Source: Ephydatia muelleri (Eukaryota > Porifera > Demospongiae > Spongillida > Spongillidae). From it: a DNA stretch of 64,000 bases. How positions within the stretch are numbered: the first letter of the stretch is position 1; every line of letters begins with the position of its first letter. The DNA lies in contig JABACO010000013.1 of assembly GCA_013339895.1 (NCBI GenBank), positions 4,885,823 to 4,949,822 on the forward strand, given 5' to 3'. A program made the position numbers and the translations under genes. This document shows, piece after piece, positions 38,778-50,805 of this stretch. The notes below the pieces were generated by a model. It saw nothing but the letters and a program-made list of their open reading frames with translations, ran no database searches and had not been told where the DNA came from.

Positions 38778-41700
38778 CAACACACACATATATATCGAAC
38801 AGATACTTCATTTCTAATTAATCAGTTAGTAAAACATGTAGAAAATTCAAGGGCACTCACTATTGGTAGGTTTAGAATTTAGACTTATGGCAGTCAAGAC
38901 TGCATACATGATGCACTTACTTAGCCAGCCCTTCAAGTACTGATGGCAGTAAAGGAGAGTTGGTTGCATGCTTCAGTATCCGAAAGTATGTCAAGAATAC
39001 AAGCTTTATGGTTTCTGTTTGCTGAGTGAGAGTAAGGTATAAAAATAATGCAATAATGCCTTAAACCAACACTATACAACATGGAAGATTCCAAATGTAC
39101 AAATCACATACAAATTTAGACTTTTTCTCAGTCCTCTCAACAGCTTCAGTCTCTCTTAGCTCTTGATCTAATTTCTTTTCTTCTTTCAGTCTCTGAAATT
39201 GCCAAAATTGTAACAGTGAAATTATAATCTCAAAATGCCGAAACGTCTGGCCAAAGTGGGTTTATGGCTAGGTAGTTATATAATGTGACAGTAAAATTGC
39301 TCTCTGTTTGAAGTATTTTTACATTCATTTCACAAATCACATTATTACTGTGTATTATGTTGCTAGGCATGTTTTTACATTGATACGAATTGAATGGAAA
39401 GTGATCTACTGCTTTGTTCACACTACCTTTGCGACAGATAAAGAATGAAATAGCACATATGATTCAGAGAAATAAATGGGTTTGCTACTTCCTGGCTGAC
39501 GACTATACATGTACCTTGCAACTTTGATGGCATGCTGAGTCATAATCAACATGCATGTCTTGCTCAATAGCAGATGTGTAGTATATGGAATGTAATAAAG
39601 ACTCTTTATAAAGCCATTAGTAAATTTCGCACGTAACTACAAATTCTAGGACAGCTCAGTGAACTGGCTATTCAAATAACCAACACGTGGGGATGGAAAA
39701 AGTTTCAAAAAATTCATAAACAACATTCCAACCAGAAATTGATCTCGTTGGTATATCATATGACACATTATGACAGTATTTAGTCCGCATGCACATTGAG
39801 CTATACAAATATGACATAGTAATTCTTACTAACTTTAACCACTTCAGTGCATAAACCACTTTTGTCATACCCTCTCCCGTACATGTATACATATTCTGCA
39901 ATGATTACAAATACATGAACTAGTGACAGAGTCATTCCAAGCCATTTCATCAAAGAGATGGACACCATGTTGTAGTTTTATGTTTCAATTTTTTATGGTA
40001 GTTTGTCTTTATCTAAGAGGTGCTGGGATGAATTTTTTTGTTTTGACCCTTAATGATTTGCAAGATACTTGGCGTTGAATAATTGATTAGTTTACTGATA
40101 AACTCTACTTTGCAGTGTTTTATCTTGGTACACACTACGAAAACTGTTGCATACATGGCACCAAATCGAAGGGCCTGATAAGTACAATGTTACTGTGTCG
40201 AGCATTTCGATGAGAAATGAAAGGGTTAAGGGTCAAAGGGTTAAACTATGTATTGGTTTGTAAGGTAGATCTCATAATTACTGTGTGCAGAAACTTCATA
40301 ATCATAATTGCACAATTTACTTTATAATATCATGTGGTACATTATAATGAACATTTATGTAAAATAAAAGTTGATTATTAATAACCACTGAGAACCACAA
40401 ACATTTTTGTGTAAGGAAGCCATTTTGTAAGGCAGCCATTTTTAAGGTGGCTATCACAGAGGTGTTGCTAAGTGGTCAACCACAACTATCAAAACTTGTG
40501 GCCCCAGCAGTAACAACTGTAAACAACTAGCCCCAATACCTTATCATTGTTACTAGAAATGCGCAGCACTCGTTCAAAAAAGATCATTCTGGGATCCGGA
40601 ACAAGTAACTGCATGTATCTTACTTAAATTGCAATGTAAACCATGCATCCATCAAGGCACTACACACACAAAATGTAATAGTTTATATGAATACTCAGCT
40701 TTTGCTGTAAGTGCACAGGTTACTACCATAAAAAATTTGAACATAAAACTACAACATGGTGTCCATCTCTTTGATGAAATGGCTTGGAATGACTCGACAG
40801 TTTTGTCGAGTGCAAATTATTTTTTTGCCACTTAGATGGAGTGGCCCACAATAGAGGCATTCTAACACAATTACAAGTCTAAGCTGAATGTTAAAAAGCC
40901 ATACTTTGCACTGGGAAGAGGTATTATTTGCTTGTCCTGATACTTTGGAAATAGGTGTTATAAATTGATGTTTCACATAGAATATACCATACAATTACAT
41001 ACTTTTCTTTGTCCCTTAGACATCTTGAGAATCTTCATTTTCAACTCTTTCCTCTTCGCCTTACTCTCTTCCGTTTCGTAACTGCCTTGAGCCCCCACCT
41101 GTTCACCCACATGTTGTAGCTGAAGATGCAAAAATGTTCTCAGGACCTGAAAGTGAATAACACAATACAGACAGTTATTAACTAAATCTTATAATCTCTC
41201 CCTTTCTTGCAAGAATTATTCCTAGCAACACAAATCATCTAACCGATAACTAAAGTGTATGTAAAATACACCAGCTTTGTGCTTTATCCATTTAATTGTC
41301 CATGCATCACAATACCAGAAAGTGATCATGCTGGGAAAGCCTATGTAAGATGGCTCCGTAGGCATGGTTTTTCAAGCAAGTGTTTAAAAACAAAGCGTTG
41401 CCTCCTCTTGCCTGTTCGCATATAATCTATTAAAAACACGACAAATATGTACACGCAACATACACTTTGTTGATCAGTGCCATTTTCGTGAAGCGACAGG
41501 CTGGCATTTCACCATTTAATTTTTCTCCTCCTTCCTTTCATCGCGTGCAGCTTGAATTAGGAACATCGTACGAAGATGAAATAAACATCAAATTGTAGCA
41601 TTTAACTCCAGAGGTGCCTGCCTACTCATAAAACTAAGACATATAAGCATTAGCTGGTAAACAGAAATGCTATGCATGGGCATAACTTTATGGACCAAAT

Positions 41701-44700
41701 AATTTTATTGACGTAGAAAAGGAACACTTACTATGATACCAATATGTAGTAAATCATTTACCTCTGGTCTTGCTTTATAATTTTTCCCTTTCACCATCTT
41801 TGTTATGAGTTGCACAGCCTAAAGGTAGATTCAGGTCACTAATTTTGAAAAGGTTGTTAAATATCATAGCTCACCTCTAATGATACTTCCCCCACCATAT
41901 CACCTTCAAAGAGTTTTTCAATTGCTCCACAGCACAGCTGAGATACCTAATATATAGTGGAGAAATTATACTGAGCATACAATACAAGCACTTCAAAAGT
42001 GCTCTACGGCATTGAGATACTGCGGACTTTTCCAAATAATAGATCAGGCAACCACAGCCAACTCCACATTTTTGATGTAATAATGCTACTATAAATATAT
42101 GTGTAATTACCAGTTTATGAAAGTTGCAAATTAAATCCCGACTGAAATTATGATGGAAATGAATGTTCAAACAATGAATAATTCAATGGACATATCATTA
42201 ATAAATTGTATTTGCCCTCTAATTTCATGCTTTTAGTAGCATTATAACTGTAATGACGTTTCCTCTGCTGCAAGAATCAAATACAATGCAGTAAACTATG
42301 GCATTCACAAATGCACAACTTCTTAAAACCAAAGTGGTAAATGGGTAAAGTGGCTCTAATATGTCGAACATGTACATGTTAGAGCCACTTCTCCCATTTA
42401 CCACTTTGGTTTTAAGAAGTTGTGCATTTGTGAATGCCATAGTTTACTAGACAGTGCAATTCAGTTCAATATGAATACTAGATCAAGTCAGCTGATGCCA
42501 AGCCTAAGATGCCCATTCCACTGTACTCAATATGTAGTCCAGGTCTTGGACTTGCACATACAAATATACCAAAAGCAATGACCTCAAGACAAGATGCCCA
42601 TTCCACTGTACTCAATATGTAGTCCAGGTCTTGGACTTGCACATACAAATATACCAAAAGCAATGACCTCAAGACAAGATGCCCATTCCACTGTACTCAA
42701 TATGTAGTCCAGGTCTTGGACTTGCACATACAAATATACCAAAAGCAATGACCTCAAGACAGTATAGACACTGTACCTACACATACCTTTCCATCAAGAG
42801 CTTTGGAATTCATTCTTGGGACCAGGATGACCAAAATGTTATTGCAAAAATTGAAATGTGACAGTGACACCACTAGATCGCAGAGACATGTGAGGGCAAC
42901 TTCAGCCAATCCCTAAACGTAACAAATATGTAATGAAAAATCTCTGAAGATGCGAGTGAAGCAGTTTGTGCGTACACACCAGCTACACATGATACGAAGT
43001 TGTGCAGAACTATATAAACATATGATAGCAATTCCCTCATTTCACAATAGATTTAGTTTGTGACAATTAAAAGCGTTTTAAAAAAATAAATTTCTTTAAG
43101 TAGAAGCATAGGAATATTATTATGCATATACGATGATTTATCATGCATAACAATACACGTGATGATTTTAAGCAGAACATTGTTTCCAGCAGAGCTAACT
43201 CCAAACCTACCCATGACTAATTAAACAGAGATTTTGTACATGAACAAATATACAGTGAAAATACGATTCTGTGATTTGATTTTGGACATTAAATAGTTGC
43301 TGCTGCAGCAAAACCAAACTCTTCTATATGTTGGGTCTCTCTGATGAAATGCAAAGTAGCCTATCCAAGCTGTTTTATGACTGTTTCTTGTGTCTGGCTT
43401 GATTCTATGTTGAAATTCAGCAGCAGTGAGATTGGCACATTAAAATACTATAGGATTAACGAAACTTATGCAAATGTACACATGTAATTAGAGTATAATT
43501 GGCAGTGTGTGCACTTTAATTAGATCAGGATCATTAACACAACAATAATTATAGCAGGGTGGAGCGTCCTGTTTTTGGCATGCCATGGGAAATAATGCAG
43601 CATGTATTATTAATACAGACATTTCAGTAATCTCAGAAACTAATTTCACCTGCAAACTTGATTGAAGAATATCCTCACCACCCTCGAGCAGAGTTAGTGC
43701 AGATTTTCTATTTCGTTTTGACGACACTTTGTCCTTTTCCTTTAAACCAGCTACATTAAAAAGAAATAATTTCAGATCAAAAAGGGCTCCTGAAGAAATT
43801 TATTTGCTGTCAAATATTGAATGCAACGGGATGAGAAAATAGCAATGAAGGTCCACGAAGGACCTATTTCTCTATTGAATCAATGCCCTACACTAAGAGT
43901 TTGACCCATTCTCCTAACCGAATTAATTTGAAATTCATACTATGTCGACATTTTTATGTGCATTTTGTGTGGTGTATGTAATGATTAATAGCCCATGTAA
44001 TTAAAATGAAACTAGTATCAGAAAGATTGAGTGATATAAAGACATTAATTACTGGAAATCTGAATACTTGACTACCTTATTTTGCCACCTGAAACAGTAT
44101 TACCTTGTACTGTCTTGTCTAGGAGTTCCAAAAACAGTCTGTAGTTTGAAAGCAATGATTGTTCAAATTGTCGCAGACGAAGAACATCCTTCGACAACTG
44201 AGTACAAAAATGAAAGAAGTTCAATATAGATCATTGCAGTACTAATACTAAGAAGAATGGTACATAAAAAGAGAGTACACAGCCATTTAATCGAGTATTT
44301 AACATACAAATTATAATATGGTTCTGCGATAACTAATACACCCTCATGTTCCTCCAATGGTTCAAATGTTGCAGATCTAACTCACACACAGACTAACAGT
44401 ATGCGTATAGCACTAGTACATGCTTCCTTTTTTTTACAACAAATAATGAAATCGTAGTCCCACATGTTTACAGAAATGACAGGAATTGTGCTTGTTTGGC
44501 TGACAAAGCAGCCTTTGCACCTTACACAGCAATGATATCATACACCTGCTTTTCCACCATGATTTCCTTACTATTGTGTAACATGATGATAAAATAATCA
44601 ATATATCACTTTGTGAGCATGACTGAACAATTTTAGACTGTGCCAATGAAAAACCTCTGAATTATAAAGTTATGCTAGTTAATAAACTGCATGAGTCATT

Positions 44701-47700
44701 TAGATAGTAGTGAAAAATAAAAATACATGAACAACCACATACATTAACATAATGGAATGAAAATGCAAAATGAAGAAGTGTTAAAGAATGCTCAATAGCT
44801 GGTTTAGTAGTCCTGCACCATCATCTATCCCAACTCCACTCCTCCACTTCGTGTGAGACCCACGCATACAAAGACTTGTGGCTCTAAGAATGGCAAAAGA
44901 AAGCCTTGTACGCAGCCATCCTGTGGTTTGACTGATGGGTTTATCCCATTTTGTAGATATCCTTTGGGCCAGCCATTTAAGTAAGAAATTTGTCTCGCTG
45001 ATATCCTTTGGCCCAGCCATTTAAGTACGAAATTTGTCTCGCTGTCCTGCATTCCATCAAGTGTTTGAAATATACAACCAAAATTAAATAGCACACTTGT
45101 TCACTATGCCAAACCCAGCAATAGGACTAAATATACATGCAGCCTAATGATACATCATTACAGGTTATACATAAAATGCACCTTAACGCCTTTGTCAATT
45201 TCCTTCCAGTCTTGAATCCGATAGCTGAAAATGAACAAAACATTTGAAGCTGATTAAACCTGACTCACAAAATGCAAAGAGTACAATGGTGATGACAAAG
45301 TCCTGAATACATAGTAAGAGCAATTGTTGAACTGGTACCTTACCTTCCGTTTGAATTTGAATTTGTCTAGCGCAACACAGGAATGTTGCATAGATGTATC
45401 ATCATATTTTACAACTGTTTAAAACCTGCATTCATCATTAAACCTATTGCACATGGATTCTAATATACATGTAGACCAAAATACAAAATTAACATTCACA
45501 TTAATTAATCAACTGAAGGCTGAATTAACAGCAACAAAATGGGTAACATCATTGAGTGAGGTGAGAGTTCGGGTTCGGCTAGAATTATCCTCAGAGCAAC
45601 CATTTTCTCTGAATGAAGAGTAGAGTAAAATGTAGATCTGGAACTTGTATGAATGACACACAGTATATGCCAATTATGTACATTTTTCAGTACTACTGTG
45701 CATACCTATTACTTATATATATTCAACTGAAATAGTACTAGTTACATAACATAAGTAGGTATGCAGCTTGGCTTACGTTGGAGTGATATCCTTGACTACA
45801 GCAGCAAGTGAGATCATAGCATACTTTCTCACTGTAATCGCAACATCAGCATCCTTTTCACCACACAATGAGCGAAGCTTTTTAAGCAGTCCAATCTACA
45901 AGATGCATGACTTCTATTTAAGACCAACCAAAGGCAGAATATACTTTGTATACTGTACATAGAACACTACCTAGATTTATATTTATGTGTGGTTCATGTT
46001 CTCATCAGAGTTAAACATATGCACATTATCAATTGCAATGTCACTATAAAGGAAAACAGCAGTAGTACTTAATGTAAATGTATATGAGAAGTGATGCTTA
46101 AAAACAGAGTTACACACGTTGAAAATACAAAGCACACTGAGCCTCAAGAACTCACATTTTCTTCAGGATTATTAATTATTTGAGTGGAAAGATCCGCAAT
46201 CGTCTGTTTTTTTTCATCAAGCTTAGCTTGTCTTCTTGCAAAAAGTTGAGCCACAGTAAGTACAGGTGACGATGGTTCAGCTGCTGCAAATCATTTTATA
46301 TATTGTAAACTATTCATATGAGTGTTCATACATGTATGGCTGCAATTAACTTGTTATAGATTCCATGTTGAGATAAACTTAGAGGCAATCAAGTCAACAA
46401 CCCAGAACAGAAATGTGTTAATGTACATGTATTCATACATCTAGTTAATTTCAACAAATGGTTTCCAACAAAATTAAAAAACAACATGCTACAAACTTAA
46501 TATGGTTGTCATACAAAACTCAAAAGTTACAGCTATCACAAAAGCAATAAAAACACATACCGACTTGTGGTGTTGGTTGCTGTTGTGGAGCTAGCGATGG
46601 TTCAGTTTCTTGAACCTCTGATGCAAATGGAAAATGCACCCAATAGTATGTTGGAAAAAATAAATCTTGTCTAATCATACTTACAATTGACCACCTTTTC
46701 ACAAAGCATATAGTTTCAATGCAACAGGAAGTCTGAACATACTTTATAGATGGTTCAAAGATAGCAGCTATATATTATCAATCTTCCAAACATAACTTTA
46801 AGAGCATGTGACAACATTGACAATGTATCAATATTGGGCCTAATACAATTCAAAATGCACACTAAATATCACCACAATTCATTATAGTTGGATTTGGACG
46901 AATACTTACAGGGCTGGTGATTTGCAATACAAATTACTTCAATTGTCATGGGATGTGATATTTATTGACCTAAATATGCGGTTTTGTATGTTTGGTACAT
47001 ATGGGAAAATGTTAAAGCTACTGAACATTGACAACAGGACCTACAATGAATGGCAATTTATATTATTCCAACCAAACTGTTTGTTTTCTTTTGAGAACAT
47101 GCTATTAGATTTTTATGGCACAATTTAATTCAAATGATAGCCTAGCTCCCCACACGTATTCATTCTAGGCAAGAGTCTTACAGGTTACAGTGTATACCTG
47201 AGTGGCGGGCTGTGTCTATTAAATTCAGGCTAAAAAATTGTGGCTTCAGTACACCCTCCCAATTAACTGTCAGACACAATGAGAGTAATATAGGGATCGA
47301 ATAGGGTGCATACATCGTAAAAATATGCACACACACATCACAATCCCATACTTTAGATTAATACACTTACCTTCAAGTTCCTTATCTGAATCCTCTTCAT
47401 ATGCTGAATAATAAACACACATTCAAAGCTCACTAATAATCTGGACGGTTCTTTAAACAGCAAATCAATGCCTACGTGTTCCCTTTTCAAATTTCAAGTA
47501 CTTATAAAAATACTGGTGTCTTTATGATATTCATGCTTGTTCACATATCTTCATAGATGTATACCATGATCTATCAATCCAAATGATTGATTTTTATACG
47601 TTCAAGCCATCAGAGCACTGTGGACATTAAATATACAGGTAAAACTCATAGTACCTTGTTCTCTAAGAACAGCACTTTGGTGCACTATCCCAAACTTAGT

Positions 47701-47842
47701 TTTGAGTGGTAGCAAGAAATGCATCTGGTTTGGGTCCTCTGCTTCCCATGTGGCATGTCGTGGGATATCCTCCAACTCAGCATCCTCATCAGTATTATTG
47801 TCACTTTCACTGCTGTCTGCCTTACTCCTTTTTCTGCTTGCC
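34087..47842 (-). CDS. NOC3L: nucleolar complex protein 3 homologue (N-terminus not found)
   Basis: Nucleolar HEAT/ARM-like protein needed for pre-60S maturation and transport; the yeast homologue also acts in replication licensing. Twenty-three exons: 47842-47655, 47403-47371, 46617-46561, 46283-46156, 45895-45777, 45224-45182, 44197-44104, 43750-43650, 42912-42787, 41946-41875, 41818-41762, 41146-41003, 39192-39112, 39021-38921, 38621-38549, 38273-38210, 37899-37828, 37769-37702, 35887-35777, 35542-35414, 35268-35171, 34354-34258, 34194-34087. They give 720 residues in one continuous frame. Landmarks shared with human are [74 protein letters not shown] and ELARKTCSELL. Human NOC3L has about 800 residues, so roughly 80-100 N-terminal residues upstream of 47842 are missing from this model. 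Introns range from 56 bp to 1.8 kb; the long ones carry repeats. Confidence 0.93.
36428..37312. repeat. long terminal inverted repeat element in a NOC3L intron
   Basis: Arms of about 240-250 bp (36428-36678 and 37069-37312) are inverted copies at roughly 80-85% by eye. Shared words include GATCAACACAACTTTTGCCA, GGCAACTTTGGAG and TTAGCAATGCTGT. About 390 bp separate them, with no long open frame. It lies in the largest NOC3L intron (35888-37701). Confidence 0.85.
38709..38780. repeat. (AC)n microsatellite
   Basis: About 35 AC units with a single GC interruption, in the NOC3L intron 38622-38920. The Thr-His and Cys-Val frames across it are artefacts of the repeat. Confidence 0.95.
39931..40793. 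repeat. 863 bp TIR element in a NOC3L intron
   Basis: 72 bp terminal inverted repeats (39931-40002 and 40722-40793) differ at about two or three positions. The outer ends read GTCATTCCAAGCCATTTCAT and its inverse. The interior has no convincing transposase, so this is a non-autonomous DNA transposon. It lies between the NOC3L exons at 41003-41146 and 39112-39192. Confidence 0.88.
42291..42447. repeat. near-perfect foldback in a NOC3L intron
   Basis: Arms of about 72 bp with a loop of about 12 bp: GTAAACTATGGCATTCACAA on the left and its inverse on the right, and AGTGGCTCTAA facing its inverse at the loop. The few mismatches suggest a recent origin. Confidence 0.92.
42506..42760. repeat. 85 bp tandem repeat, three copies
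   Basis: Units start at 42506, 42591 and 42676, each opening AAGATGCCCATTCCACTGTA and containing GTCCAGGTCTTGGACTTGCA. The copies are almost identical. It lies in the NOC3L intron 41947-42786, about 60 bp from the foldback at 42291-42447. Confidence 0.95.
44957..45044. repeat. 44 bp tandem duplication
   Basis: Two copies start at 44957 and 45001 with ATATCCTTTGG and end AAATTTGTCTCGCTG, with two differences. It lies in the NOC3L intron 44198-45181. Confidence 0.92.
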
Positions 47843-49226
47843 CTAAAATAATGAAAATTACAAGACGACACAACTTTTAAAAAATGCATGCCTGAAATCT
47901 CTGCTAACTCCTAAAGATGTCTGAACATGTCAATATAAAAATATTTCACTGCATATAACAATGACAGGCATTTGGTAAGGGAATACAATCAAGTAATGTA
48001 TATTCCACACATGTTCAACACTTTGACTATAAACTGAAAGGTGCAATGCATCCTTAACATTAACTTATGTTGAAAAGTTTTTGGTGTTAAGAAATTGATA
48101 TTTAAGAAATTAAAATAACATACAGCTTCACACCAAAATCAATAATATCACAATATGAATGAGCTGGGGCAAGAATTGCACCATCCACAATATGGATATT
48201 ATGATGCAAATCTGACAGGGTAACGCCTTTCCAGTAAGATAATTTGTCCACTGAAACCCCCTTTTTTTACACAAAAGACTAAACAGAACAAGGTTAGAAC
48301 AGTTAAATGTTCTAACCTTGTTCCGATTAAGGTGTAATAAAAATAACTCATAGCAGAGAAAGGCGACAATAGAATACGGAACAATAACCAAGACACACCA
48401 AGTTGAGGGTATTTTCAAAATGATTTGCTTAAGAGAGTAGGATCATTCATTTGAAGAACAAAAGTATGACACAATATAATAACAGTATTAGACCTAGGGC
48501 ATCAACGTTCCAGTGCAACAATCCAGGGATGAAGTGGTGCAATAAAATGCGTTATGTTCGATCTTAAATATTTATACCACATGTGAAAAATAAGTATGCA
48601 AATGTAAGTGTGCAAATGGCCAAAGTTGTTTCACTAAATCACAAAAAAGACATACTTTAGTTTGTGCAAGTAGGAAATAAAGTTTCCTTTTATATACCAA
48701 CCACATCGAATGGAGGTAATAGATGCGTACGTACCATTGTCCCACACAAGTATATTATAAAGCATGTACACTCCGAGGTCATTATATTTTTACAACACGG
48801 TTTGAACTACGTGTATGCAACGCCGGTTACCGCAACGCCTACCTTTCTTCGACGCATTCATGCGTGCTTGATTTTCTTTTGCGAGTACGTGAATGAATCC
48901 CACGATTTTGTTTTATTACAAGTGCCATCAAAAGAGGAGAAGTGTGCCCAGTACGATTTGAGATTTGTTGTGTCTCGAATCAATAATTGAACTATATAAC
49001 TCGACTGCCACGTGGAGGTCTTGTTATAAGTGACGTATTAACAGATTGACCCGGGCCGGGCGAAATGCGACGTCGCGGGGTGCAGTATCTTCAACACGGC
49101 GCGCGTAAGGCTATTTGCTACGCACTCACAGCACATTTATAACTGGGAACCATTGGTGCCATCTACGCTTTAAAGTGGCAGCACCCACACATTTATATTA
49201 TATTACCAGAGATAATATGGAACGTT
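47843..49226. other. region upstream of the first NOC3L exon found
   Basis: Missing NOC3L N-terminal exons should lie here or beyond, but none could be recognised. It contains a short perfect palindrome (48286-48323). A GC-rich stretch at about 49000-49110 contains several CpG and CCGGGC-type words and could be promoter-like. Confidence 0.4.
48286..48323. repeat. 38 bp perfect hairpin
   Basis: GAACAAGGTTAGAACA, a six-base loop, then the exact 16 bp inverse. Confidence 0.93.
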
Positions 49227-50222
49227 CTATACGAAAATGGGTCTTGTGGATTTTATTTTATAACATAAAATATATCTTCCGAGATATTAACGCTATCGGG
49301 TTCCTATTTTTAACACAACATACCACACCATTACTATATGTGAAAATCCATTTTGGTGTCTTACACATGCGGGGTACCGACGTTACAAGGTCCGATACCA
49401 CGTAGGGTTCGAAACGGCCACATCTTCAGGTAGGAGTGTCCAAATCGGTTCAAAATAGGTACCTATGTAGAAGGGTCCTACCGCTATTGATTTGTTCTGT
49501 TCGTTAATTTTTGCTTTATCCGTTATGGAGATACAAGTGTGCAAAGTAATTGCATATTTCCCAGGCGTTACGCGCCATTAACGTATCCTCGAAGCCACGT
49601 TAATGGCGCGTAACGCCCGGGAAATATGCAATTACTTTGCAATTACTTTGCACACTTGTATCTCCATAACGGATAAAGCAAAAATTAACGAACAGAACAA
49701 ATCAATAGCGGTCGGACCCTTCTACATAGGTACCTATTTTGAACCGATTTGGACACTCCTACCTGAAGATGTGGCCGTTTTGAACCATGCGGGGTATCGG
49801 ACCTTGTAACGTCGGTACCCCGCATGTGTAAGACACCAAAATGACATATAGTAATGGTGTGGTATGTTGTGTTAAAAATAGGAACCCGATAGCGTTAATA
49901 TTTCGGAAGATATATCGATTTAAATTTTATGGGACAGTTTCCGCGAAAATTGCCCCACGGTTAAAATGTTATAAAAATGCATCGCGTTTGAATCGCTATA
50001 ACTTCCCAACGGATAACGCTATCGACTTTCTATTTGCAACACTTCATAGTGAAATGGTGTAGTATGAAGTGTTGAAAATAGGAAGTCAATAGCGTTATCC
50101 GTTGGGGAGTTATAGCGATTCAAACGCGATGCATTTTTATAACATTTTAACGGTGGGGCAATTTTCGCGGAAACTGTCCCTTATGTTATAAAATATAATC
50201 CACAGGACCCATTTTCGTATAG
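49227..50222. repeat. 1 kb nested foldback element
   Basis: The outer ends (CTATACGAAAATGGGTC at 49227 and its inverse ending at 50222) enclose two side-by-side palindromes. The first, at about 49271-49915, is centred near 49590 with GGCGTTACGCGCCATTAACG at its core. The second spans 49931-50180 and is centred near 50055. Arms are roughly 300 and 115 bp and almost identical. The last 40 bp at each end also pair. A related, older copy lies at 5031-5485. No open frame resembles a transposase. Confidence 0.9.
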
Positions 50223-50652
50223 GCAACGCGTCACGTGAGCCAGATTCGCCCGATCTGAGCTGCTGTCAATCGCCCCTGCGTATAAGTGAGGACAGAGTAT
50301 AAATCTCGCTGGTTTGTTTGAACTAAAATGGGAAGGCTTTTTGATTGTAATTTTCAAGTTCGCCCTCACAAGCACTACGTGTTGCTCTTTTTTGAAAGGC
50401 TGCGAGTGTTCAGTTGGGTTATACTGCAGATTAGATAACCCCCTCACTTTTACTTGTTACGAACAACTTTTTTTACCCCCCCTCACACTTGTTACGAACA
50501 ACTTTCGAATTCAACGCAAAGAAATTAAACCGTCCAACATCTCTCACGAGTAGATAAAATGGCTAGCTCTTTTTAGCGGGTAATAGTGAGTATATAAAGG
50601 TAGAAAAAAAGGGACTAATGAATGAATCACCTCCAGCGCAATTGCCACAATC

Positions 50653-50698
50653 ATAGATATTATAGTTACATTATTGTAGTTCTAACTATAATATCTAT
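50653..50698. repeat. 46 bp hairpin
   Basis: ATAGATATTATAGTTA and its exact inverse separated by 14 bp. Both sides are flanked by a GCCACAA word. It may mark the edge of the Merlin remnant that begins shortly after. Confidence 0.85.
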
Positions 50699-50805
50699 GC
50701 CACAATGTACTGTTGGTTCGATGACTTATAGAGAACTTAGCTTGACACTGATGGGGAGGCTGCAGTGCGTTGGTGTCAGCGGCACAGGCTGCTGTCTGAC
50801 AGCAA

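Noticed and set aside
38504-38882. Cys-Val and Thr-His repeat peptides
   Set aside because: They are translations of the (AC)n microsatellite. Only the NOC3L exon 38549-38621 within the stretch is real.
42506-42760. CRISPR-like spaced repeat
   Set aside because: The 85 bp units are contiguous without unique spacers, in a eukaryotic intron; it is a plain tandem repeat.
45345-45400. Possible extra NOC3L exon with donor GTAAGG
   Set aside because: The exons at 45895-45777 and 45224-45182 already join in phase to give the conserved DITPTYRI sequence.
48128-48418. Hydrophobic minus-strand frame resembling a membrane protein
   Set aside because: It spans the 38 bp hairpin at 48286-48323, has no family match, and its composition fits AT-rich noncoding DNA.
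48664-48990. 108-codon plus-strand frame
   Set aside because: No motif, no splice context and no recognised family; probably chance.
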